Shown here piece after piece: positions 1 through 5,898 of a DNA stretch of 9,997 bases. A program made the position numbers and the translations under genes. The notes below the pieces were generated by a model. The model was given only the letters and a program-made list of their open reading frames with translations, was not told the origin of the DNA and did not search any database. Source of the DNA: Euryarchaeota archaeon UBA220 (lineage in GTDB: Archaea; Thermoplasmatota; Poseidoniia; Poseidoniales; Thalassarchaeaceae); the NCBI GenBank assembly GCA_002501885.1, contig DAON01000048.1, positions 1 through 9,997 on the forward strand, read 5' to 3'. Each line of letters opens with the position of its first letter. The first letter of the stretch is position 1.

Positions 1-2387
1 GGATCTGAGTCCAGAGTCAAAGTCAATCCAAGATGGCCATTGTCAGAGCCTAGAGCATCCGCAGGTGCTATGACTCTCAATGTAGGGCTCCATGTCTGAT
101 CAACACCGATCTCAATTCCACTTGTGCCTCCACTTGTTTCATCTTGCCAACCCCAACCTTCGGGTAAGCCACTGCCATCTACGCTTAGACTCCAAGCTCC
201 TGCTAGTCTGCCCGTTGAACGAACAGTTGGAAGAGTAATTGTAGATGATCCCGGGTCTACTCTGACAGGCTCGCTAGGAATCTCAAAACTGGCATTATAT
301 GTAGGTACGATAGTCAAAGACACTGTCTGAGCATCGTTATCCCTTCTAGATTGAGTTACATTTGAACCAGGATCAAGAATTAACTCAAACTCATGCTCAC
401 CTAGGGGGCCACTCCAGTATGTACTGAATGACTCAATGCTTCCGTCCCCGGTAGGGTCAACCGGCCCCATTACTCCTGCCTCGTAAACACCAATCAATTC
501 TCCATTAGCATACAATTTAGCTTCTGTCTGATCATCAGTATCGGAAGTACCGGCGTTCTCGAACCAGGCAGTAACCGTGACCTGCTCTCCGGGATCAGGC
601 TCGCTCGGGCTGAAATCTATTCCACGCGAATCTAGCAGGGGCCTGATATCCGCGACAGCATGTGAAATGACAGTATCTCCAATGACCATATCGAGAGTAG
701 CATCTCCATCTATGTCGGCAAAAGATGGCGCGGCCCAAGTTCTGTGTGAGACTGTAATTGAGCCGCCCCAAATATCGGCTACTGTTCCGTCTTCGCCATC
801 ATAGGCCCAGACCTTGCGGCCGAAGGCAACCAATAACTCAGGCTCTCCACTGCCATCGATATCCATCCAAGCGGCAGGAGAGAGTGCAATCTCATCATTC
901 GTATTGCCCCCCTCTCTTTCTAGGCTCTTTACCCAAGCCTGACTTGGATTTGTACCTAGGTCGTGACAGCCCGCATGACCATGCCTAGTCAGAATGTTCT
1001 CTTCGGACCATGTAACCCAACAGACTCTGTCATGCTGCCCATCTCCATCTGTATCTATGGCTGTCGGAGGAGCATCAGCAAATCCATTCGATGCCTCAAA
1101 AGACCAAATTTCAGCAGCACTACCAATCTCCATACCGATGAATTCCGCACCATCGACCGAGCTTTGACCATCCGAGTCAGTAGGTATGGTCAGAATCATT
1201 TCCGGATCGTTCTGCCCATCTAGATTTGCAATAATTGGCCCGGGTAGTCTGACATGTGGGGCCGAGTCGCTATTGCTTTCTCCCGGACCTAAGGAATATC
1301 CTCCCCAATTGTCTTCACCGTCATCATGATCAAGTTTCCAGACCCACATCGAGCCTGTACTATCCTGAATCGTAGTTAGAAGGACAAATCCAGTATTGTC
1401 GTCAGTCCGAGCAAAAGCAGGGTCAGATGGATGTGTCCCCTTGTCAAGAGTGTTATCCCAGAGAAGAGTAGCTCCTGTGTCAGACATTCCTAATGCAATT
1501 ACTTGAGGACTTTTTTCCGAGGTATCCTCAATCGCGGCGATGACTAGTTCAGCATCTCCGTCGAAGTCAAGATCTGCTAGCAACGGCTGAGTTGTTGGCT
1601 TATGACCTCCTAGAGTCGATGATGTGTAAGGTCCATCTGGACTACTAATGAACAGGCCTGTGTCTATCCAACTCCACATCAATTCGCTGGAATCACTTGA
1701 AGCAGTCCAACCAGTTACTGAACAACTCAGCCTAGGGGACCATGCATCAATTCTCAAATCACCAGCAGAATCGTCGTATACGACAATTACTTCTTGCATT
1801 CCATCTCCATCGATATCGACAACCATAGGGGCCGCTTTCACATACTCGGTTTGCCCCAAGTCAGCTTCCCAAGCCAACTCAGCATCTTCTCCCTCAACAA
1901 TTCTCAGATATGTTGGATCAGACGAAGAACCCTTCTGGACTAGGATGGTGAATAGGGAGTCTCCAGCACAGCGCTGCGACGCCCCCTCTCCAACATCCAC
2001 TGAGGCGGAAAAATCTGCAATAGGAGTAGAAAGCGCATCGGTCCCAATTGTGTACGACCCATAGACCCAATTTATAGCAGGCTCAACAATTGATTTGAGT
2101 TCTACAGCATTTTGTGGAGAATCATCTCCCGCACCTCCTTCGGGACCATGGTTTGGAACAGCCGCCAGTCTGTCCGAAGTTCTACCTGCTTGCGGCCAGG
2201 GTTGCCCTCCATCTACCCATGCTTCTTGAGTGCCATCTCCAGTTTCGGATTTAGGCCCAATGCCATCAAATGATAGAGCAGGTGCCCATGACATTGCTAG
2301 CAACAAGGCCACTCCTAAAGCCGCTTGACGGAGCTTTGAGGTTCGGGACACAGGTGGGCACGATGTCATCAGATTAGGAGATGGCAT
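1..2387 (-). CDS. Large secreted FG-GAP/CARDB repeat protein, 5' part (cut at left edge)
   Basis: The reading frame is open without a stop from an ATG at 2387 to the window edge, giving about 795 codons of a longer protein. An in-frame TAG lies 27 nt upstream, so the start is well bounded. Residues 1-40 look like a signal peptide: a basic stretch with R15, K18 and R20, then a hydrophobic run at 21-39 ending near APALS. Six Asp-rich loops of the D-x-D-G type start near residues 191, 272, 388, 445, 509 and 558. They are typed DIDGDG, DLDFDGD, NLDGQND, DTDGDG, DIDGSG and DIDGDA, and each is followed by an acidic residue and a hydrophobic strand, as in FG-GAP/VCBS beta-propellers. Residues about 590-692 resemble a CARDB domain, with P-G-E-Q-V-T-V-T-A and FENAGTSDTDDQ. 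A further beta-rich domain follows, perhaps NEW3-like. It is probably extracellular or surface-bound, in adhesion or polymer binding; that role is inferred. The C-terminus, where an anchor would lie, is not visible. Confidence 0.87.
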   Translation of the reverse strand, partial: MPSPNLMTSCPPVSRTSKLRQAALGVALLLAMSWAPALSFDGIGPKSETGDGTQEAWVDGGQPWPQAGRTSDRLAAVPNHGPEGGAGDDSPQNAVELKSIVEPAINWVYGSYTIGTDALSTPIADFSASVDVGEGASQRCAGDSLFTILVQKGSSSDPTYLRIVEGEDAELAWEADLGQTEYVKAAPMVVDIDGDGMQEVIVVYDDSAGDLRIDAWSPRLSCSVTGWTASSDSSELMWSWIDTGLFISSPDGPYTSSTLGGHKPTTQPLLADLDFDGDAELVIAAIEDTSEKSPQVIALGMSDTGATLLWDNTLDKGTHPSDPAFARTDDNTGFVLLTTIQDSTGSMWVWKLDHDDGEDNWGGYSLGPGESNSDSAPHVRLPGPIIANLDGQNDPEMILTIPTDSDGQSSVDGAEFIGMEIGSAAEIWSFEASNGFADAPPTAIDTDGDGQHDRVCWVTWSEENILTRHGHAGCHDLGTNPSQAWVKSLEREGGNTNDEIALSPAAWMDIDGSGEPELLVAFGRKVWAYDGEDGTVADIWGGSITVSHRTWAAPSFADIDGDATLDMVIGDTVISHAVADIRPLLDSRGIDFSPSEPDPGEQVTVTAWFENAGTSDTDDQTEAKLYANGELIGVYEAGVMGPVDPTGDGSIESFSTYWSGPLGEHEFELILDPGSNVTQSRRDNDAQTVSLTIVPTYNASFEIPSEPVRVDPGSSTITLPTVRSTGRLAGAWSLSVDGSGLPEGWGWQDETSGGTSGIEIGVDQTWSPTLRVIAPADALGSDNGHLGLTLTLDSD

Positions 2388-2407
2388 TTCGAATCCACTT
2401 GAACATT

Positions 2408-2420
2408 CGCCCTATACCCT
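2408..2420 (-). promoter_or_regulatory. TATA-like box for the FG-GAP gene
   Basis: Read on the minus strand this is AGGGTATAGGGCG, with the TATA core about 28 nt upstream of the ATG at 2387. In archaea the TATA centre lies about 25 nt before the transcript start, so this spacing predicts a leaderless or nearly leaderless mRNA. No clear Shine-Dalgarno precedes the ATG, which agrees. This is an inference from position only. Confidence 0.4.
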
Positions 2421-2423
2421 CAC

Positions 2424-2440
2424 TCAGACCTACGGTCTGA
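2424..2440. promoter_or_regulatory. Inverted repeat TCAGACC-TAC-GGTCTGA, candidate operator
   Basis: Two perfect 7-bp arms flank a 3-bp spacer. The dyad lies directly upstream of the TATA-like box of the minus-strand FG-GAP gene, where a dimeric transcription factor would touch the BRE/TFB site. The 3-base spacer is short for an RNA hairpin, so a DNA-binding site seems likelier. No factor can be named from the sequence. Confidence 0.35.
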
Positions 2441-2461
2441 AAGCACTCGGGGCTTAGCCGA

Positions 2462-2490
2462 ATGGAACATTCCATCCGTTGCGCTTATAC
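2462..2490 (+). promoter_or_regulatory. Candidate promoter of the rpoE1 operon: dyad plus TATA-like box
   Basis: A dyad ATGGAA-CA-TTCCAT (2462-2475) is followed by the TATA-like CTTATAC (2484-2490). The core TTATAC also occurs before dtdA at 4901-4906. A start about 25 nt downstream would fall near 2512 and leave a leader of about 100 nt before the rpoE1 ATG. The upstream part 2441-2461 can instead pair with 2587-2597, so a transcript starting further upstream cannot be excluded. Confidence 0.35.
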
Positions 2491-2538
2491 AGGACGGGTT
2501 GGTCGCCGGGACACAAGGAACTCTCCTCCAGAGGCACT

Positions 2539-2576
2539 GCCGATGAGGGACGGGAGGCAAACTCCCTTCCTTCGGC
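2539..2576 (+). other. Strong hairpin in the presumed rpoE1 leader
   Basis: The transcript can fold as GCCGA (2539-2543) with UCGGC (2572-2576), GGGA (2547-2550) with UUCC (2567-2570, one G-U pair), and GGGAG (2552-2556) with CUCCC (2562-2566) around a GCAAA loop. Upstream, CUCU-CCUCC-AGAG at 2521-2533 forms a smaller hairpin. ACUCGG (2445-2450) could also close a larger structure with CCGAGU (2587-2592). I match it to no known riboswitch, tRNA, 5S, SRP or RNase P RNA. It could be a regulatory leader or a small structured RNA. Confidence 0.4.
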
Positions 2577-2611
2577 TGTACTTTGGCCGAGTTTCTTAGG
2601 AGCCTGAAAAC

Positions 2612-3169
2612 ATGTACAGCCTCATAACAAGAGAGGACACTATACGCATTCCTGCAGAGTATATTCGTGCAGGAAGAAAGCTGGAAGAGCACATCGATGA
2701 ACTAGCTCACGACGCCTTTGAGGGGCGTTTTGATGAGAACGAAGATTACACTCTTCTGACCTTCGACCACGAGGCAGTAGGAAGGGGCAAGATCATCCAT
2801 GGCGATGGTGCGATTTACCAAAATGTTCGATTTAAGGCACTAATCTTCACCATGGAGAATAACGAGGTTATTGACGGAGCAGTTTCGGAAATATCGGAGT
2901 ATGGTGCATTCGTCAGGATTGGCCCCGTAGAGGCTCTACTACACAAGTCACAAATTCTCGACGAACCCGTGCAAGTTCATCTTGGAGCCCAAAGTAAGAG
3001 AATTGAGGGCACACAGAGCGGTAAGCACCTTGAGGAAGGTTCACCGGTTCGATCTAGGATTGTATCTAAGTCGATTAATCAGAACGATCCAAGATCTTCT
3101 AAGATTGGCCTGAACTGCAAGATGGAAGGCCTAGGAGCATTCGACTGGCTTGGTGAGGAGGAAGATTGA
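2612..3169 (+). CDS. rpoE1: DNA-directed RNA polymerase subunit E' (Rpo7, Rpb7-like)
   Basis: This is the Rpb7-like half of the archaeal polymerase stalk, which pairs with RpoF and contacts the emerging transcript during initiation and elongation. The 185 residues match the usual length of about 185-190. The N-terminal tip domain covers about 1-80 and includes the typical HGDGAIYQ stretch at 63-70. An S1/OB RNA-binding domain follows from about 84, with YGAFVRIGPVEALLHKSQI at 97-115. The C-terminal segment SSKIGLNCKMEGLGAFDWL also matches the family. The ATG is preceded by TAGGAG at 2597-2602, 9 nt upstream. It is the first gene of a four-gene operon and its stop lies one base before the spt4 ATG. 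The leader upstream is unusually structured. Confidence 0.96.
   Translation: MYSLITREDTIRIPAEYIRAGRKLEEHIDELAHDAFEGRFDENEDYTLLTFDHEAVGRGKIIHGDGAIYQNVRFKALIFTMENNEVIDGAVSEISEYGAFVRIGPVEALLHKSQILDEPVQVHLGAQSKRIEGTQSGKHLEEGSPVRSRIVSKSINQNDPRSSKIGLNCKMEGLGAFDWLGEEED
3155..3161 (+). promoter_or_regulatory. Shine-Dalgarno of spt4, inside the rpoE1 3' end
   Basis: GAGGAGG lies 9 nt before the ATG at 3171. It supports that ATG over an in-frame TTG at 3150, which would add seven residues that Spt4 proteins lack. Confidence 0.7.
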
Positions 3170-3170
3170 G

Positions 3171-3389
3171 ATGGCCAAGCAGCCCTTTGCATGCGGAGAG
3201 TGCAATAGGATTCTCCCAGATCCGGAGAAGAAAAATGACCCTCCTCAATGCATGCAATGTCCCGGGGCTCCCGTGACCACGGATTGGCAGGGTTTTGTTG
3301 TAATACTCGACCCTGATCGCTCAGAGGTCGCTAAGAGATTGAATGTCTCAGATCCCGGCAATTATGCTCTTAAGGTCAACATCCGTTAG
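3171..3389 (+). CDS. spt4: Transcription elongation factor Spt4 (RpoE'')
   Basis: Spt4 is a small zinc protein that binds Spt5 (NusG-like) and keeps elongating RNA polymerase processive. The 72 residues begin MAKQPFACGEC, with the first zinc pair at C8/C11 and the second at C27/C30 (CMQC). The body that follows, with DWQGFVVILDPDRSEVAKRLN and a final GNYALKV, matches archaeal Spt4, whose usual core is W-x-G-x-V-x-I-x-D-P. The linker between the zinc pairs contains an extra charged stretch (PDPEKKNDPPQ). It starts one base after the rpoE1 stop, so the two are co-transcribed, a standard archaeal pairing. Confidence 0.93.
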   Translation: MAKQPFACGECNRILPDPEKKNDPPQCMQCPGAPVTTDWQGFVVILDPDRSEVAKRLNVSDPGNYALKVNIR

Positions 3390-3402
3390 AGGAGGTTTCT
3401 AG

Positions 3403-3777
3403 ATGGAAGTCACAGAAAGAATAGAGAATCCACTATTGGACAGAGTCGAACTCCACTTCATCTGGAATCATGATAACTCTCCTACTCCCTCTCGTTCCGA
3501 TATTAGGGCCGCTGCTGCTAGGGCAGAACCTGGAGCCAAGGAAGATCTCGTTTTCGTCAAGGATGTAAACACAAGATTTGGAATGGCCCAGACTACAGGC
3601 ATCGCACTCGTCTATGGTTCGGCAGAGTCTGCTAAACTCGAACCCGAATATGTCAAGGCCAGACACGCCTCAGAGAGCGAGTCTACAGAGTCCAAAACTT
3701 CTGAGCCCGAACCTGCCGAGGAAGAGCCCGCAGAAGAAACTCCTGAAGAGGAAGAATCTGAGGGAGGTGATGAGTGA
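3403..3777 (+). CDS. rps24e: 30S ribosomal protein S24e with acidic C-terminal tail
   Basis: This is a small-subunit ribosomal protein shared by archaea and eukaryotes. The core, about residues 1-88, carries MEVTERIENPLLDRVELHF, the PSRSDIRAAAA helix and the KDVNTRFGMAQTTGIALVYGS segment typical of S24e. Family members are about 100 residues, but this one has 124. From about residue 89 the protein turns into a low-complexity tail of Glu, Ser, Pro and Thr ending EEEESEGGDE, with no basic residue after K98. The start is set by AGGAGGT at 3390-3396, 6 nt before the ATG and 13 nt after the spt4 stop. The stop overlaps the rps27ae start by one base. Confidence 0.94.
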   Translation: MEVTERIENPLLDRVELHFIWNHDNSPTPSRSDIRAAAARAEPGAKEDLVFVKDVNTRFGMAQTTGIALVYGSAESAKLEPEYVKARHASESESTESKTSEPEPAEEEPAEETPEEEESEGGDE

Positions 3778-3956
3778 TGGGAGATGGTCCAAACCCTAAC
3801 GCTAAACACTCAAAGTACTCCGTGGAGGGCGGCGAATTGAAACGAAACGGAGAGTTCTGCCCTGAGGAAGGCTGTGGACCAGGTGTTTTCCTTGCTGTCC
3901 ACAAAGATCGAAAGTCATGTGGAAAGTGTGGTTACACAGTTAAGATAAGTAATTAG
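3777..3956 (+). CDS. rps27ae: 30S ribosomal protein S27ae
   Basis: This is a zinc-ribbon protein of the small ribosomal subunit. The 59-residue product has the family signature CGPGVFLAVHKDR followed by CGKCGYT. Zinc ligands are C28 and C33, then C48 and C51. The first pair is spaced C-X4-C (CPEEGC); the archaeal members I recall have C-X2-C (CPKCG), whereas eukaryotic S27a has C-X4-C (CPSDEC). The ATG at 3777 shares one base with the rps24e TGA and has GGAGGT at 3763-3768, 8 nt upstream. An in-frame GTG at 3774 is a weaker start. It ends the operon, and its stop overlaps the stop of the facing gene (TTAG, 3953-3956). Confidence 0.96.
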   Translation: MGDGPNPNAKHSKYSVEGGELKRNGEFCPEEGCGPGVFLAVHKDRKSCGKCGYTVKISN

Positions 3957-4855
3957 ACTCTGAAAGTATCCAATCTTCCATCATTTGTGACTACATTCTC
4001 TCCTAACAGTGCGATTCCGATATCTTGTCTATTGACTGTCTCTGATTTCTGCCCGGTATTGTGGCCATCATGCCTCCAACCTGTCCACTTCCACCCCTCA
4101 ATAGAAAATCGTGCATCGAAGACCGGGCCGGGCGTATCTACCAGTTGAGGCGTATCCTGCAAATCACTCAATAGACAAATTCCACCATTCTCCAGAATTA
4201 GAAACCAACCTCCATCTTTACTATATTCGACCCCTGCTAATGGGCCAGTCAGTGAAACGATTTGGTTGGAAATGAAAGATCCATCTTTTGCATCAAGAAT
4301 AGTCACAGCCCCAGATCTAGACCAGACTGCTATTCTATCATCAAACTCGGTACACGATACTAGGGTGTCAGAGTATTGGAATTTCGTTAGACTGGGCCAC
4401 TGAGGATAGGAGGTCCTCCAAAGCTCCCGTGCTTCTTCATCGATCATGTATATTCCCCTATTCAGGGTCGCAAAAATCACGCCATTTGAAACAAGTGTGA
4501 GCGCCATGGGCTCGGCATCGAGACGCCTAGACCAGATTGATGATGCAGGCATCAATATCTCAGAATTGGAACACTCTCTCAATTGTCGCCTGCCCGCGCC
4601 GTCTTCCCAGTTTCCTACTAATGGCAAAGCAGCCATTCTGGCCTCTCTCAACTCAGGGTCAACCCAAGTTCCAATCCATGATTCGCCAATAACCACCCCG
4701 TCTGAGATATTAGCCGGGAATGGTGTGACGGACTCATGCATTGGAGTGCCGTTTGCATCTATTCTAAGCAACTCCCCTGAGCATCCTACTAGTATGTTCA
4801 CCTCGTCACCATGATCTACTCTCATTGGCTGGAAGTCATACCTAGTATCTTGCAC
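3953..4855 (-). CDS. Unrecognised protein with beta-propeller-like repeats
   Basis: I do not recognise a named family for this 300-residue protein. It has repeated beta-strand units of the WD40/PQQ kind: LVGCSGELLRIDANG near 22-36, LVSNGVIFATLNRGIYMID at 121-139, RIAVWSRSGAVTILDAKDG at 174-192 and WFLILENGGICLLSD at 217-231. A Trp-rich segment, EGWKWTGWRHDGHNTG, lies at 253-268. No signal peptide or membrane segment is visible, so it is probably cytoplasmic and may be a scaffold or sensor; that is inferred from fold alone. The first codon is GTG at 4855; an ATG at 4825 (residue 11) is a plausible alternative and would leave more room for the divergent dtdA promoter. It faces rps27ae and overlaps it by 4 bp. 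Confidence 0.6.
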   Translation of the reverse strand: MQDTRYDFQPMRVDHGDEVNILVGCSGELLRIDANGTPMHESVTPFPANISDGVVIGESWIGTWVDPELREARMAALPLVGNWEDGAGRRQLRECSNSEILMPASSIWSRRLDAEPMALTLVSNGVIFATLNRGIYMIDEEARELWRTSYPQWPSLTKFQYSDTLVSCTEFDDRIAVWSRSGAVTILDAKDGSFISNQIVSLTGPLAGVEYSKDGGWFLILENGGICLLSDLQDTPQLVDTPGPVFDARFSIEGWKWTGWRHDGHNTGQKSETVNRQDIGIALLGENVVTNDGRLDTFRV

Positions 4856-4897
4856 ACCCGCGCCTCATGGCTCTCGCGCTTGAAGGTGTGGCTATGG

Positions 4898-4907
4898 AGA
4901 TTATACG
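4898..4907 (+). promoter_or_regulatory. TATA-like box of dtdA
   Basis: GAGATTATAC lies about 24-26 nt upstream of the ATG at 4927, the usual TATA-to-start distance in archaea. It therefore favours a leaderless mRNA starting at or near 4927. A rival ATG at 4894 has GAAGGTG 5 nt upstream. Confidence 0.45.
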
Positions 4908-4926
4908 GACCTCCCCATCGCGAGAC

Positions 4927-5871
4927 ATGGCAATACTGTTACTGGCTTCCTCTCAGGACAGTGCTTCCGTCAATCTTCATCGAGCAATGCTTGGCCTAGG
5001 TGGCTGGTCAGAGCCAACAGTTCTTCCTCACGGCACTATGCATCAACATCTAGAACGGAAAATTCACCTAGTTCTTATCGAGCAATTGCACATTCATGCA
5101 GACGGTATTGATTCAATACACGAGGAAAATGCTGATTGTGAAATCGAAGAGGTATTGATTCTCTCTAGACATGTATCGGCGACAAATACTCCTGCTCTGA
5201 CGCTTCACGCAATAGGAATCCCCGGAGAGACTCCCCATGGGGATGAAGGCCAAGCCGGAGGAAAGAAGGGTACAGTAGTCCCTCCTTCTCCTAGGTTTGC
5301 ATCCTTATTTCGTGGCATGTTGGCTGAAGGTAGGTCTCGCGGCCTAGACAAAGAGTACGACTTGACCCTAGAGACTACCCATCACGGGCCTGTATTGACA
5401 AAACCAACTCTGTATATCGAAATAGGATCGACCGAGAAGCAGTGGAATAGTAAGGAAGCAGCCGATGCTTGGGCAAGTGTAATCGCACAGAATTTAGGAC
5501 TCAAAGAATCAGAACCGGTTTCATGGCGAGAAGGTGGAGATGTTATGATTGGCTTAGGCGGAGGCCACTATGCGCCGAGACACAAGGCGGTTTTGTCAGG
5601 AACTAATCTATGGGCAGGCCATCTATTGGCTAACTACGCTCTCCCATTTGAAACTCCAGAAGATGGACAGGAGCCTTCAGGAGCATGGAGACATTCTATC
5701 CAAGCCTCAGTCGAATCGACTAGGACAGCATTCCCGGGAGGGAATCTCTTCGCGCATCTTGATAGGAAGTCATTCAAGGGCTGGCAACGAACTGCAATTC
5801 TGAGCCTTCTGGAAGAGTTAGAGGTGCCAGTAAGACGCGGAAAGGACCTGAATCAACACTCGCAATTGTGA
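4927..5871 (+). CDS. dtdA: Archaeal D-aminoacyl-tRNA deacylase (DTD2/GEK1 family)
   Basis: This enzyme hydrolyses D-aminoacyl-tRNA and so keeps D-amino acids out of translation; the family occurs in archaea and plants. With the start at 4927 it has 314 residues, somewhat longer than the roughly 275 of Pyrococcus. MAILLLASSQDSASVNL aligns with the start I recall for the family (MKVIMTTKVDKASMNI). Signatures follow in order: LSRHVSATNTPALTLHAIG at 79-97, ETTHHGP at 149-155, EIGSTEKQW at 165-173, GGGHYAPR at 211-218, GHLLANYALP at 231-240 and the basic end DRKSFKGWQR. In-frame ATGs at 4867 and 4894 would add 20 or 11 residues not expected in the family, and 4867 would leave only 11 bp to the divergent gene. 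Proline dehydrogenase follows after 27 bp. Confidence 0.93.
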   Translation: MAILLLASSQDSASVNLHRAMLGLGGWSEPTVLPHGTMHQHLERKIHLVLIEQLHIHADGIDSIHEENADCEIEEVLILSRHVSATNTPALTLHAIGIPGETPHGDEGQAGGKKGTVVPPSPRFASLFRGMLAEGRSRGLDKEYDLTLETTHHGPVLTKPTLYIEIGSTEKQWNSKEAADAWASVIAQNLGLKESEPVSWREGGDVMIGLGGGHYAPRHKAVLSGTNLWAGHLLANYALPFETPEDGQEPSGAWRHSIQASVESTRTAFPGGNLFAHLDRKSFKGWQRTAILSLLEELEVPVRRGKDLNQHSQL

Positions 5872-5887
5872 AGGCTTGTCCAGCCTT
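5871..5887 (+). other. Short hairpin between dtdA and proline dehydrogenase
   Basis: AAGGCT (5871-5876) and AGCCTT (5882-5887) form a perfect 6-bp stem around a TGTCC loop, starting at the last base of the dtdA stop. No T-run follows, so it is not a convincing terminator. It could affect mRNA processing or stability, or be chance. Confidence 0.25.
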
Positions 5888-5898
5888 GCAGAGTACAG

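Noticed and set aside
2441..2611. tRNA, 5S, SRP or RNase P RNA in the structured gap
   Set aside because: No T-arm or conserved 5S/SRP/RNase P core could be found on either strand, and it is too short for the last two.
2420..2692. Minus-strand 90-residue frame overlapping the rpoE1 start
   Set aside because: It lies antisense to the structured region and rpoE1 and has no recognisable protein features.
3150..3170. TTG start extending Spt4 by seven residues
   Set aside because: The Shine-Dalgarno and homology both favour ATG at 3171.
4446..4814. Plus-strand frame of 122 residues
   Set aside because: It is the antisense shadow of the propeller-like gene and lacks any fold signature.
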